64,000 nucleotides of DNA, taken from Pyrocephalus nanus (Eukaryota; Chordata; Aves; Passeriformes; Tyrannidae). The stretch is taken from the NCBI GenBank assembly GCA_038380795.1, contig CM076277.1, forward strand, positions 3,997,501-4,061,500, in the 5' to 3' direction. The notes below the pieces were generated by a model, which saw nothing but the letters and a program-made list of their open reading frames with translations, did not search any database and had not been told where the DNA came from. Positions 12,439 to 24,000 of the stretch are shown here, one piece after another. The position numbers and the translations under genes were made by a program. Within the stretch, counting starts at the first letter, position 1. Each line of letters starts with the position of its first letter.

Positions 12439-15400
12439 GTGAGGAGAACAGATTGTTGTCAAGGAATGTGTGCCACGGGGCCCTTTTCATATGTGTTTAA
12501 GCCAATCCTGAGCTCTCAGAGATTTCAGCAGGTGCTAAAAGAAGCCTGATTAAAATAGATAAGAATCTTCAAGATAGTCTGCTGCTTTCACTGAAAAAGT
12601 TTTCCAGTTTAAGAGAGAGAGAGAAAAGATTTCTTTCCAATATTTGTGGCAGAGTGAGAGCCACACCTTCCCCATGCCTCAGGTGTTCAGTTCCTGCCCT
12701 TTATCCTTCTGCAGTAGCTCCAAGGTGTATTTTCTTTCCTTTTCTTCTTTTCTTAAGGTAAAACACTGTTAGGTTTTGTATCTAAGCACTATAACTAATC
12801 CCTCTCTGCCTTTTCAGAAGTCATAACACTTCCTGGCAATCTCAGCAGAATATAATCATTAGGTTTTATCTCACAGTGTTATTATCCAGCCTTTCAATGA
12901 TTCATTTGTCCAGCCCAACCATTTCCCTGATGCCAAACAAAGTGCACACTAGGTTATAGGATGATCACTGACCATCCTGTGCTGGATGAGAAAAAAAAAA
13001 ACAATTAACTGTGATTCTAGAGTGGATCAGAGGGGATGTTGCTTGTTAAGGTAAGGAAGTGTTACTGCTGTCCTGTGGTTCTGGTGATACAATCCCTAGT
13101 GTGGGGTATATGTGGAAAAGGAGGGACTGCTTTGGAGGGTCATGTGAAATGAGAGACAGTCCTGCAAGAGAAGGCAAAGGCACTTTGATTAAGCAGCAGA
13201 AAGTGTTGCATCAGTGCTGGCTGAGTGTGTGTCACTTTATGGGCTCAGCTTTTACCATTGTAAGATCAGAAGAAGTGAAACAAAATTTTGCTTTTACAGT
13301 GATGTAAAAACCCCTCACTGTGGGCTCACGCAGCATTTTCTGACACAGAGGGGCAAAAACTCTTTTTTTTTTCTTTCTCTTTTATGCTGGGTTTGTGTAC
13401 AGACTTATTTTGCAAAAAGCACAGCTGCACGAAGCAACTCTGCCATCACTAGGGAGGTTCTGCTCCTTCCCTTTTCCTGTCCAGCTTCTCAGTTCAGAAT
13501 AACATGTCTTTCAACATGTCCCTCCTAGATTTCCTTGCTAACACTGCCTCTATCACAGGGGTGGGAAAATGGGAAAAAAATCAAGCAGGTTTAACATCAG
13601 TGAGCTCTTACACTACAAAGTGAACAAGAGAAAGCAACTTTCTCATGGGCTTAAATGGGACTGCACTTTCAGGTCATGTCTCCAGCTGGCTCACAAAGGG
13701 TAACTGGGTTTGATATGGTAACACTAAATAGATGAATCCAAGCTCATCTTGTAATTTTGTGTCATTTCAGCCAGGCTGGAATCCTTGCCTAAGCACAGAG
13801 TCATTTTTTGTTGGTCACTGTTGAGACATTCCTGGAAATGTGTGCAGGTTGCATGTCACCTGTCAGTACTGAAATAGAACCAACCGTTGTAATTTCATGG
13901 TTTTTGAAGGTGTCTGTGCAAGCAATTAGGCAATAAAGCTGTCAGGATTTTAAGGGAATTAAATCGAATAGAACTAGTTGCGAGTTTTTTCCTGGCAACA
14001 CAGGTGACCTATAATAGAACACATTGAAAATAACCCAAGTCAAATGATGCAAATGATGTAAAAATAACTCCTTTTAATTTTTAAAGAAGCAGTTTCTTAC
14101 TAAAATATTGCCTTGGGCTCAGCTTATTGAAAAGACTTGAGCAATCTGAGTAGCTTTTCTGGCTGAGCAGCTGCACAGAGACACTTTAATGCCTCCAGGG
14201 TTGTGATGCATCATGACAGTGCCTGTGCCCCTCAAGTCATATCATTGCTCAAGTCTCAGCAGAGGCACAAACAAATCTTTCTTTTCTGATAATGACTCTC
14301 TGCATATTTGGCAGCTGGAGACAAAGAGAAGTCAAGGTGAATTCAAACTCTTCTTCCTTTTCCTTTTACCCCTCATCTCCAAAAGGATAAAAATCCCAGT
14401 GTTGGAAACACCAGGAGAAGCAGAGTGCCTGAAGGTTGTCATGAATGGATTTTTTTTTTTTCCTTTTCTCTCCTTTCTTGCATGTGAAAATTCACAGAGA
14501 ACCTTCCCATTCTCCCTGGCACCCTGAGCCAGGTTCATCAGCTGGAGATAAAAATAGAGGAGAGCAGTTACATATAACCTGGAGAGATGGGCAGGGCATT
14601 CCCGGGGGAGTTGGCTCCCTTTGGAACATGGGGATCCGTGCAGATGGAACCTGCACACTGTTAATGGTGCTCTACACTTGCAGACAGCAGAGGGGTCATG
14701 ACTTGGCATCACAAACTCCTTGTCTGATAAAGCTCATTTTTGTTAGACAGGGCTCAGCCATTCTCAGTATCACTGTGGCTTAGGCTGCTTTAGCAGAGTT
14801 CAGCTGCCCTGCTGGTTCAAGATTAAAAGAAAGGCTGGTGGTTAATCTCTGGTAGGTTTTCAGTTCTTTCCCATGGCCCAGTTCTGATCCAGGGAGAAGC
14901 AGAAAGCTTTAACAAGAGCTCCCTCTCCCAGGGAGCACAGATCCTGAAGCCAGCACTGGCAGTGCTGATCTGTCCCGGGAGACTCAGGGATGTGCTGATG
15001 AATTTGCAGCTCTCTGGAAGCTCTGGAATTGTGTCACTGTTATTAGAAAAAAACAAACCCCAAAGCCTATCAATGTTTATTAGAGAAAAACTCCCTGCAA
15101 AGTACTTATTAATTAATGTCACTTTATGGATTTGAGTTGACCTGGGAGTAGCTGCCTAGAGTCACACGTAGGTCTCATGCAAGTGATGGTCTCTCAAACT
15201 ACCCTGGGCACAAACCCTCCTAATAGAAACAAATAAAACCCCTCCTCCTTCTCTCCTAAATAGTAGTTCCCTCCTCACCAACAAGATCTGATTTGTTGTA
15301 TCTGAATATTGTATTTTCTCTCTAGTTCTGTTAAAAAAATGTTGTTGTAAGCTTCTAAAATGCTTCCATATCGTCACACTGTCTGTTCTTAAATCCCACT

Positions 15401-16422
15401 GGCTTGTCTTTGGCACCAGGTTTGCTCTCAGGTTCCTAATCATTCCTGCAGCTCCCTGCCAGAGGGATGTCCACATCACCCAAATTGCCACTGCAGTTTG
15501 CATTCCCACTGCTCCTGTGCCAGCTGGGCTGGGGTTCAGCACTGCAACCTTCAGCAGGTTGTTTACCATCCAGAAGCACTAATTTTGTGCAAATTGAGTA
15601 CTTCTAAAGAGCCTAAACCAAATAGAAGGACCTTAATGAACCTTTTTTGACTTCTGCAAGTCTCTTCTGATTGATACTTACCCTTCAAAATGCCTTTTCA
15701 TAGAGAAATAGCATTGCACTTAAAACTGGTTTAACCCCTCCCTGAGTTCAGCTGGAGAATTGTTTGTCTCACTGGGTACAGTCACAGCTGGAGTTTTAAA
15801 CAAAGGAACCTTCTTCTAGATCCCCAAATCAATATATAATTGCATTGTGTTTCCAGGGAGCAGAAACCTCTTGTTCAAGGCAACTTGGAAAACTCCATGA
15901 ATTGCAAGTCAGTTAATGACTGTGTTGGAAAGGTTAGGGTATGAGCTGTGCAGAAAGTGATGTGCAGATTGCTGTGGGGTCCTGGGGAACCCAGAAAAGG
16001 TGTTAATAACACAAGTGTGTGGTGAGTTAGGAGGTGTCAGTTGGGCTGTCCTGTGAGGAAAACCACTGGGGAGATGCAAAGGCTGCTGCTGGAGATGAGC
16101 TGTGCAACAGAGGTGAAGCTTTTGAGCTATACTGAAGTCCCCAGGTAGCTTCAAGGTGTGTAGGTGCTTAGATGAGACAGGTGGATCAGTCTGTGCCCAG
16201 AAACACAGCTGGACAGCAGAGATGGGCTTTGCTGGGACCTTGGGTTGGGTAAAATGCTCCCCAGAGATGGTTGTGCATGTGATGATCATGAAAGAGGCAC
16301 TGTTACAGCTGTCTCAGGGAGCGAGCTGTGAGTGGCACAATCTAATAATATTGTAGTAATTCTGTCCCACAACCATCTCCTGGCAGACTGAAAGCATCAC
16401 ATCTTGCTGAATTTTTTATTTC

Positions 16423-16440
16423 TTTTTTTTTTTTTTTTTT
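16423..16440. repeat. T homopolymer (18)
   Basis: A run of 18 T just downstream of another T-rich stretch. It is a simple mononucleotide repeat inside the large intron. Confidence 0.9.
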
Positions 16441-17844
16441 ACCAGTTCTAAAAAGCTGCTGTGCTTTAAAATCCCTGATATTCAAGTGCTGCTCGTTGTG
16501 CTCACACTGTGTGGGAGTTCAGCTTCAAAGCCTTTTGTGTACAAGGACATGCAGAGAAGATTTTTTATTTTTTAATTTTTTTCCTCCTAATTGTTTGCAA
16601 AGTCAAACCATTATCAAGCAGCAGAAAGACTGATGCTGTCATTAGGCTGCAAGAGCAAGCAACCTAAGGTCATGGACCACTTTTGGCACTTAAATTCTGC
16701 TTTTAGATTACATGTCTCAAATGTTTGTTCCATAATGCAAAAAGTGCTTCAGATATTTCTGTGGGCCCAGATATTTTGTGCTCACTTGCACCTTGAAAAT
16801 GTAAGTAATCAAAACTTATTGATATCTGCATTTTGCTGTTCCTTTGGGCAGCTGAAAGCTTACAGGTGCACTCAGTAAGTGATGTTGGCTTTTGCCTCTG
16901 TAAATACAATTTTTTTTTCTGTAATCTATTTTTTGGAATTGTCCATTTCTAGAATATTTTACCATTAAGCAGGAAGAAGAAAAAGAAACCCCACCTAACA
17001 CTCCTGTCTGAAATATTTGTCCCATCACTAGTGGAAGGCACTGTTACAGGTATTGAAATCATAACAGCGTTTAATCTCTAATATTCAGCTCCTTGGCTGG
17101 AAAAATGACTCTCAGACTATTGAATCCTTTCAGTGAGGCCTGTTTAAGGCAAAATAAACAAGGAGCTGTCTTTTAAAACATTCTAAGGTGCAGTCTTGTA
17201 ATCACTTATGCCCTCATCTTTAAGATTGTTCAATCCCAAGTGGGTTGCACATGGGTGTAGGGAAAAATAAGGATGCATTTGCAGCTTGTAATGAGCTGGT
17301 TCTCTCAGTCACTGTTTCTGAAATGCTGTAAATCTCTATTTAGATGCTAGGAATAATAATACAAGGGACTTTCATACAGAATTTCAGCTCTTTAATGGGA
17401 TGCTTGGAGCCTAGTACCTCTAATCCCAGTGGATTTGGGTTTAAATTGCACTTCAGAGGCTACAGATCCTCTTAGTCACCATGTAAAATTGCAGTCTGCC
17501 CTTCTTCATCTCTCCAGTTGCCAATATGCCATTTCTTCTCCATCTCCTCACTCACTTTTTCCCTGCAGGAGAGGTTGTTACATGCAAACTGCCTCTTTAG
17601 AGGGTCCTGCAGAAGGTCAGTATTTGTGGGATGCACTGCCTGCATTTACAAGAGGGTGGAAACCAATTTCTTCCACCTTTGACCCCTGAAACTGCATACT
17701 TATTATAACACAAAGCAGGATTATCTGGTGTGATAGCTACCTGCTGCATGGATATGTGTGCATTTCTATTCATAGCCCTTTTCTAAGCTATTCAGGAAAC
17801 CTGACATTTCTAGGATAAAATCTTTCCTGCTAAAAGGTTTTGGG

Positions 17845-17873
<29 letters not shown>
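17845..17873. repeat. A homopolymer (29)
   Basis: 29 consecutive A, the longest homopolymer in the window. No target-site duplication or gene-like sequence was recognised on the left that would make it the tail of a retrocopy. Avian CR1 elements do not end in poly(A). Length polymorphism or an assembly length error is likely at this site. Confidence 0.9.
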
Positions 17874-17876
<3 letters not shown>

Positions 17877-20800
17877 GTTTCCTGGAAAAAAAGCTGAAAG
17901 GCTTGGGAGCTCAGCTTGGCTTAGTCATTTGTTTGTTTATTTAAAAGCGCTCTTAGGGTTTTTTTTTAGGTTCCAGAGAGTGAAAAATGGCTCCCACAAG
18001 AAGCAAAGCAGCAACCACAAAATCTCGCGACCAATTTATATAAAGCCCCACAGTCGAAAGAGTGGAGGGATGACAATTCTCGGAAATTGCCTTCAGTGAG
18101 AAGTGGCTTTGAATGTTCCCATGAAAATCAATCATGTTACAGCTTCTCAGTTGCATTCTGTGGATGCAGGATCCTCCTGGGATGGAGCTTTCTCACGTCA
18201 GCTCGGAGGAGGGACGGCCCTGCCCCACGCAGCTGGCTGCTGCTGGTGGCTGAGCACCGGGAGGATGTGAAGGAGGTGCTGTTTAGTGCTCAAACCCCAA
18301 GAAATGGTCAATTAAAGATGGTCTGTTGTGTCATAGCTTCATCACTCATCTGTAGGGGCATTTGCCAGTGCAGTTTGATGCCATTGGAAATTATTCACCT
18401 GCAGCACTAACGCTGTTTTCCTCTGACACTGGATTTATACAGTGCCTGGTACTGCTCTATGTTGTTTATCCACAGTCCATGAAAGTCAATTATGTGAAGA
18501 ATAAGGGTTTTACTGATCTGAACTATATTGAATTAGAGTTCTTTAATAATCCAAACTAGCAATGAAAGTGTGGGGCCATGTATAATCTGTTTAAGTTTGA
18601 AACTCTGTCAGCTCTGTAGTGGGCTTTGTCACCCTTTCAGTGACATGTGAGGGACGCTGTGCACATCCCCCCAGGTAAATTAGTCCTGCACTTAATGGCT
18701 CTTAGCACAGAATTGCCGTGGAAGAGAGCTGGGCTGGCCAAGGAGAAATTGTTTGTTATATGCTTGCTGACTGGAGTAGTTACTGAGCACTTGGTTGGTT
18801 AATGCTGCCAGTGTTCTGGGCTCCACTTAATCAGGATTCAGGCCAGAATGTGGGAGATGAACATGCTGATTGCACTGATTTATTATCATTTCTTGGCAAT
18901 TGAGAAGGACAATAAATCTGAGCATTGCTGAGCAGGTTGGGATGTCGTGTCAGCCACAGATCCTGCTCTGTTTCTGGGACGAGGCAGGGCTTGGTGAGAC
19001 AGCTTTCCCGTGGAATTTGAGGATCACAAGGCCACAGGAAATATTATTTTATTTTTTTTCCTAACCAACAGCATCCCATGGAGAGCTTTTTCCCCACCCT
19101 GTTTTATAAAGTGGTATGGTTTCTAAGATCCCTGCCAGCACTAGAATTCAAGTATGTGCCTGAGTGACCCCCCTGGCACACACAGGGCAACATTTAAGGT
19201 GCCTCTTTCTGAGGATGTTCCAGCTGCAGGATCCTCCTCACTCAGGTGTTACACCCTGTTGGAGAGGGTTGGAAACACCTTCTTGCTGCTGTTCTCTCCA
19301 TCCTGTCCCAGTTACCCTAGCACAGCCTTAAACTTAGGAAATGTTTAAATGCTTTCCTAATTAGGGATGCTTTTCTGAATAAACACCTCAAAGAGCTTTT
19401 GAACAAACTTCTTAAATTATACAGGATTCTTAATTGTGTGTTGCTCACTGGCTGTTACTTGCAAGATATACTTAACTTGGGAGCAGTTGGTAATGATGCT
19501 CTTTTAAATCCTATGGTTTCCAGTAACATCTTGGGGAGAAAATGAGAGGGTTTTTTGAGAAACTCAGATGTCAGGGTTTTTAAAATGTATGAACAACCTC
19601 CAGGTAAGTAGATACTTGTGTTATAAATGGAATGAATCCACTGTTTAAAAAAAAAAATTGCTCGATCAAGCTCTTCAGAAATAAAAGCATAATACGGTCC
19701 CTTGAGCACAACAATTTCTTTGATTACCTTTTTATTGTTCTTTTGAAGCCAATAGACTTGCAGTGATATAAATCCCTTGCAAATGAGAAGATTTTGGCTA
19801 CAACAACACTTTTTTTTTTTTTTTAAGGAAGGAACTGAATTATTTTAGTGTGCATGTGTTCTTTCTATGCTCAACTAAATTATAAGAACTGGAAAAAAAC
19901 CCCAACTTATTCTTTCTTATAATGAAGTTCAAATTTAAAACTTGCTTTTGTAGATGCGTCAGCATCTTGTCTTTCTGCTTTCTGATGTTTTCTTTTCTTT
20001 CCCAGAAAAAAAATTGCAATTTTTGTTTATCTTTCTTTCTTCTCCCAGACATGCTGTTTCTCTGTATTGCTCATTCTTAATCCCATTTCTTCAATTTAAT
20101 CTTTTCATGTGCTGTTGTACCTGTGCAGTTACAATAACATAAAGCTTTTTAACAGCTATATATTCAGATCTTGCAGTATTCTGCTTACCAAAATGTAGTA
20201 GCTTGCTAAGTTGAAAGCAAATTGCAGATACATGTTTGCACTTCCTTCCTAGATTTTTTTTCCTCGGTCTGTTTTATCTTCAGTATCATTTAATTTAGCA
20301 AATATATAAGATTGAATTATTTTATTTATATATATGAGCAAATATGTAGGATGTGGTGTTGGCTCTGTCCTTTTAATGGGTGCAACTGAGGAGGGGAAAA
20401 GCCAGTCAAGGTGATCTTTGCATTGCCTTTAAAAGGGTTATGAAAAGGGTGTTCATAAATAAAATAAATGCCCTTATAAAAGAAGGGTAAATAAATAAAT
20501 AACCTTATGAAAGGATATACATACAGATGTGTATATATTACATGTATGGTTCCTTTTGGGATATTAACCTCACTGCTGCCCTTTGTTTGTGTGTGTCTTA
20601 GAGCCAGTCTTTGTGATCCTGCCATCCAGTGGACAGGATGGGTTTGGGTTTAGTTTCCTAATTTACCAGTTTCTGCCACTTGAAGTCCCCTGCCTCCCTT
20701 TTCCTTCTCCTTTTGCCCTCCCTGTTCATTCCTGGTTTTCCTGATGTCTGCTCTCTGTGTGGTGTCACTGGCAGTGAGGGTGGGAAGGCTTTCAGAAGGC

Positions 20801-20896
20801 TCCTGGCAGCTGATAAGCTTCAGCACAGGGAAAACAACTTACTTTCGTTTTTAATTCACCTGTTTTTGTCTGAAATTTTGAAAAATGACTTAGGGT

Positions 20897-21000
20897 GAGC
20901 TTGGACAGGGCTTGGAGCAACTTGGTGTGGTGGAAAGTGTCCGTGCCCATGGCAGGGGGTTGAAACAAGATGATCTTTAAGGTCTATTCCAACCCAAACC
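20897..21000 (+). repeat. CR1 LINE 3'-end fragment, short
   Basis: About 100 bp of CR1 sense-strand 3' end: agcttggacagggcttggag, then a diverged tggtggaaagtgtccgtgcc, then gatgatctttaaggtctatt. It is followed at once by a perfect 24-bp palindrome where the terminal microsatellite would be expected. Confidence 0.88.
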
Positions 21001-21001
21001 A

Positions 21002-21025
21002 CTCTCTGAGTGATCACTCAGAGAG
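21002..21025. repeat. Perfect 24-bp palindrome
   Basis: The 12-base arm CTCTCTGAGTGA is followed directly by its exact reverse complement TCACTCAGAGAG, with no spacer. It abuts the 3' end of the CR1 fragment at 20897-21000 and probably arose from that element's terminal repeats or its insertion site. No function is implied by sequence alone. Confidence 0.95.
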
Positions 21026-24000
21026 CTGATTTATATAAGACACAAATGGATGTCTTAAGTGACTAAAAATACATGATCTTAACAGTTCTCAGCTGCAATA
21101 ACAGCTATGTGAGCTGTAAATGTGCGTGGATCTTGCTTCTCTTATTTTATGGTGGCAAACACAGCAGTTTATGTGGGATGGAGTTCCTGCTCCTGCTCCA
21201 TTGTGTTGGTTCAGGGGGTTGTTCCTTGGCCACACTTTCCCTACACTCAGTGTAGTGTGGCAGATCAGCTATGAGGTGCATCAGGCAGTGCTTCCAGCAC
21301 CAGGAAATAGCTGAGGAACAAGTATGGAGATTGAATAACCCCCTCAATGCTGCAGTCCTATCAAAGCAATTTCTATAGTTGTCATTTTCTGCTATTAAAC
21401 TGAACAATGAGCCTCTCCAATAAAATCATATGAAATAACAGCTCATTAAAAGCTCTCCTTAATATATAGCATGCTAATTAATGTCAGTGGGGTGCAAGCT
21501 TGAATGGCAGAATAGACTATAATGTTTAGAAAGTAGGTAAAATAAAAGAAGATATTTTATCATTAATGACCTTTTAGTAAACCTAATGAAATCCTTAATG
21601 GCCTGAATACATTACTGAGCCTCTCCCAATTGCTTTGTTACCTACTCCATTCTTCCTCCTTTTCTCATAGACATTAAACTTGGATTTATTTATGGAAAAC
21701 AAAAAAGCAGTAACATCCCAAGGAACTATGAACAGGAAGAAAGAATCTGAGCAAGGAGGAGAGTAGATGAGACTTCTCAGCCCTACTGGGCCTGGTCAAG
21801 ACTGAGCGTAGGGCCGTGTTATGTCCTGCCTTGGATGTGTGTTGTCTGTGTTTGTATTCAGGTTTAATTGCATCCCTCTTTACGTGGCTCTCAGGAAATA
21901 GAGTAGGGAGCAAATGGGCCTCTTTTATTGCCGGGGTCTCCCTGGGTTAACTTCCATATTCATTCCTAATGAATAGCTGCGCTCTGGCTTTTTATGCTGT
22001 TACCAGCCATGCTGGGCTTGTGCTGCGACTAAATTAAAGGACTTTATTCTTCAGGGCTTTTAGTCTTTTCACGTGTTGCCAGCCTTAAATATAACTTGCA
22101 AAAATGCTGATTAACTCTGCCTTAACCTTCTTCCCCAAAGAAAGTAGTACAGGAATGGGAAAATGAAAGTCCTTTGCTACTGCCCGTTTCCTGGATGAAA
22201 TTTAGTGGGCTGGGGAGGGATGTAAGTGCAAAAATTGCCTGGCTTAAACTGAGGTTTAAAATGGAAAATGTCCCCATTCATCTGGTCATAAAACACATTC
22301 TTAAGTTCTTTAGTTTTCCAACACTGGAGGAGGATCCTTCACTAACTTGTTCACCGGCTCTTCCCTGTCATTAGGAGATAACTTCTTTCAAATTACTCCT
22401 TTTGTGTAACACTTGGTGCAATTAACTCCAGTCTTGTACCCCAGATGTCTGAAACTCCCTGATAAGATTGAAACCAAGGTCCATCCCAGCTGCAGTCCAA
22501 GTCACCTGCAGTAGGAATTGTTCCTGAGAGGCACAGGCAGTTGGTGAATCCCAGAAAAAAGGAGCCCATGGCTTGCTGTGTAATCATGTTTCAATCAGCT
22601 TTATGGGACCATGAAATGTATTGTCCCCCCCAACGTTCTGTGCACCTGGGAGCAGATACTGCTGGGCAAGTGAATTCCTTATTTGGCTCCAAGCACACAA
22701 ACGAGGAGAGCTTCTGGCTTCCCCTCCCACTCCTGCAAACCAGGCAGGAGGGGAGCACAAATCACCTTGAAATCAGAATTTGAGAGCGTAGCAGCATCAG
22801 CCAGCCCTGCTCTGTTTTCCTAATCATCCAGTGGAAAACCAGAGGTGCTTTAGGAGAAAGATGCCCAGGCTGTTGGCTGCAGGGGAGCTTGGATGAATGA
22901 CAGAACCAGCAGTGGTGATCAAAGAGCTGTAGGAATTGTGACAATCTGAGAGGATGGAGGAGTGAGCAACTGGCTTGTTAATGTGGTGCCCCTTCATTGT
23001 TGGAGTCAGCTTCTCCTGGAGCTGGAAAAAAAGATGCTGGTGAAGATACAGTCTTGAGGCAGTGAGAGATATTTCTCTTCAGACACCTGCAAAAAGGCCT
23101 GGTCATGTCTTCACAGAATTGAATTCCTGCTTAAAACTCCCTAATTTCAGGAATATTTTGATCTTTCAACATAAGTGAAACTTCATTCAAAATAAATCCA
23201 AAATCAACTCCGCCGAGCCAAAAGGTTTTTCTGAGCTGTTTATTTGTCCCTGTGACAGTGATGAACTTGCTTTAAATTCAGGAGAGAAATAAAATGCATA
23301 TACAGCATTATTAATTTGCCATTTTCTTATTTAGGCCACAGACAAATTAGAAATTATTCAGGTTATCCAGACAAAAGCTACATCCTCGCCAACCCATCAT
23401 GCTTATTAAGGTGAACTGTGTGAATCCATCTGTGCTGCAGCTGAGCAAACAGTGCTGCTTGGTAGATGTAACTAAGTCCTTCCCCTCAATCATCTTTCTC
23501 TCTCATTATATTTTATAAAATCTGCCTTGTAATGCCCCTCATTCCAGAAACGTTCTCTCTTCTTTCCAGACTTCTCTCTGCAGTAGAGACCAGGTTTCCA
23601 GCTCAATAAACCCGTGGCTCCAGTTTTCAGAGCAGTGCCAGCAGGAGACAAGTCTGTTGCTCAAGTGACACTGAAGTTGGAACAACCTTGGCTTGGGCAG
23701 GAGTAATGAGACAGCCCTGGGCTATAAATTGCATTGACTTGGCAAGGGGCGGGTGAGAATTTATTCTTTTTTGCCTGAGGCAAAGGTCTGCTGTGCTGTC
23801 AGCTGAGTTCCTTAGACTCTCCTTTCCTCCTCTGTCATGGTAATAAGTACCAAGAAAGCTGCTTATGAAAGAGTTTGGAGGAAATCCCTTGTTACCTGCT
23901 ACCAGTTTAACTTGTGTAATCCCGGCTGCTGCGGCAGAGGGACATCTATTTCCAGCTGCTTTAGTGACAGGTTTAAATAAAGACCTTGGATTTTGTGGGC

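Noticed and set aside
12301..12549. Open frame beginning with ATG at 12301, as a possible start of a protein
   Set aside because: The ATG is in the intron before a clear ctgtag acceptor, and residues after 12438 lose similarity. Only 12329-12438 is exon.
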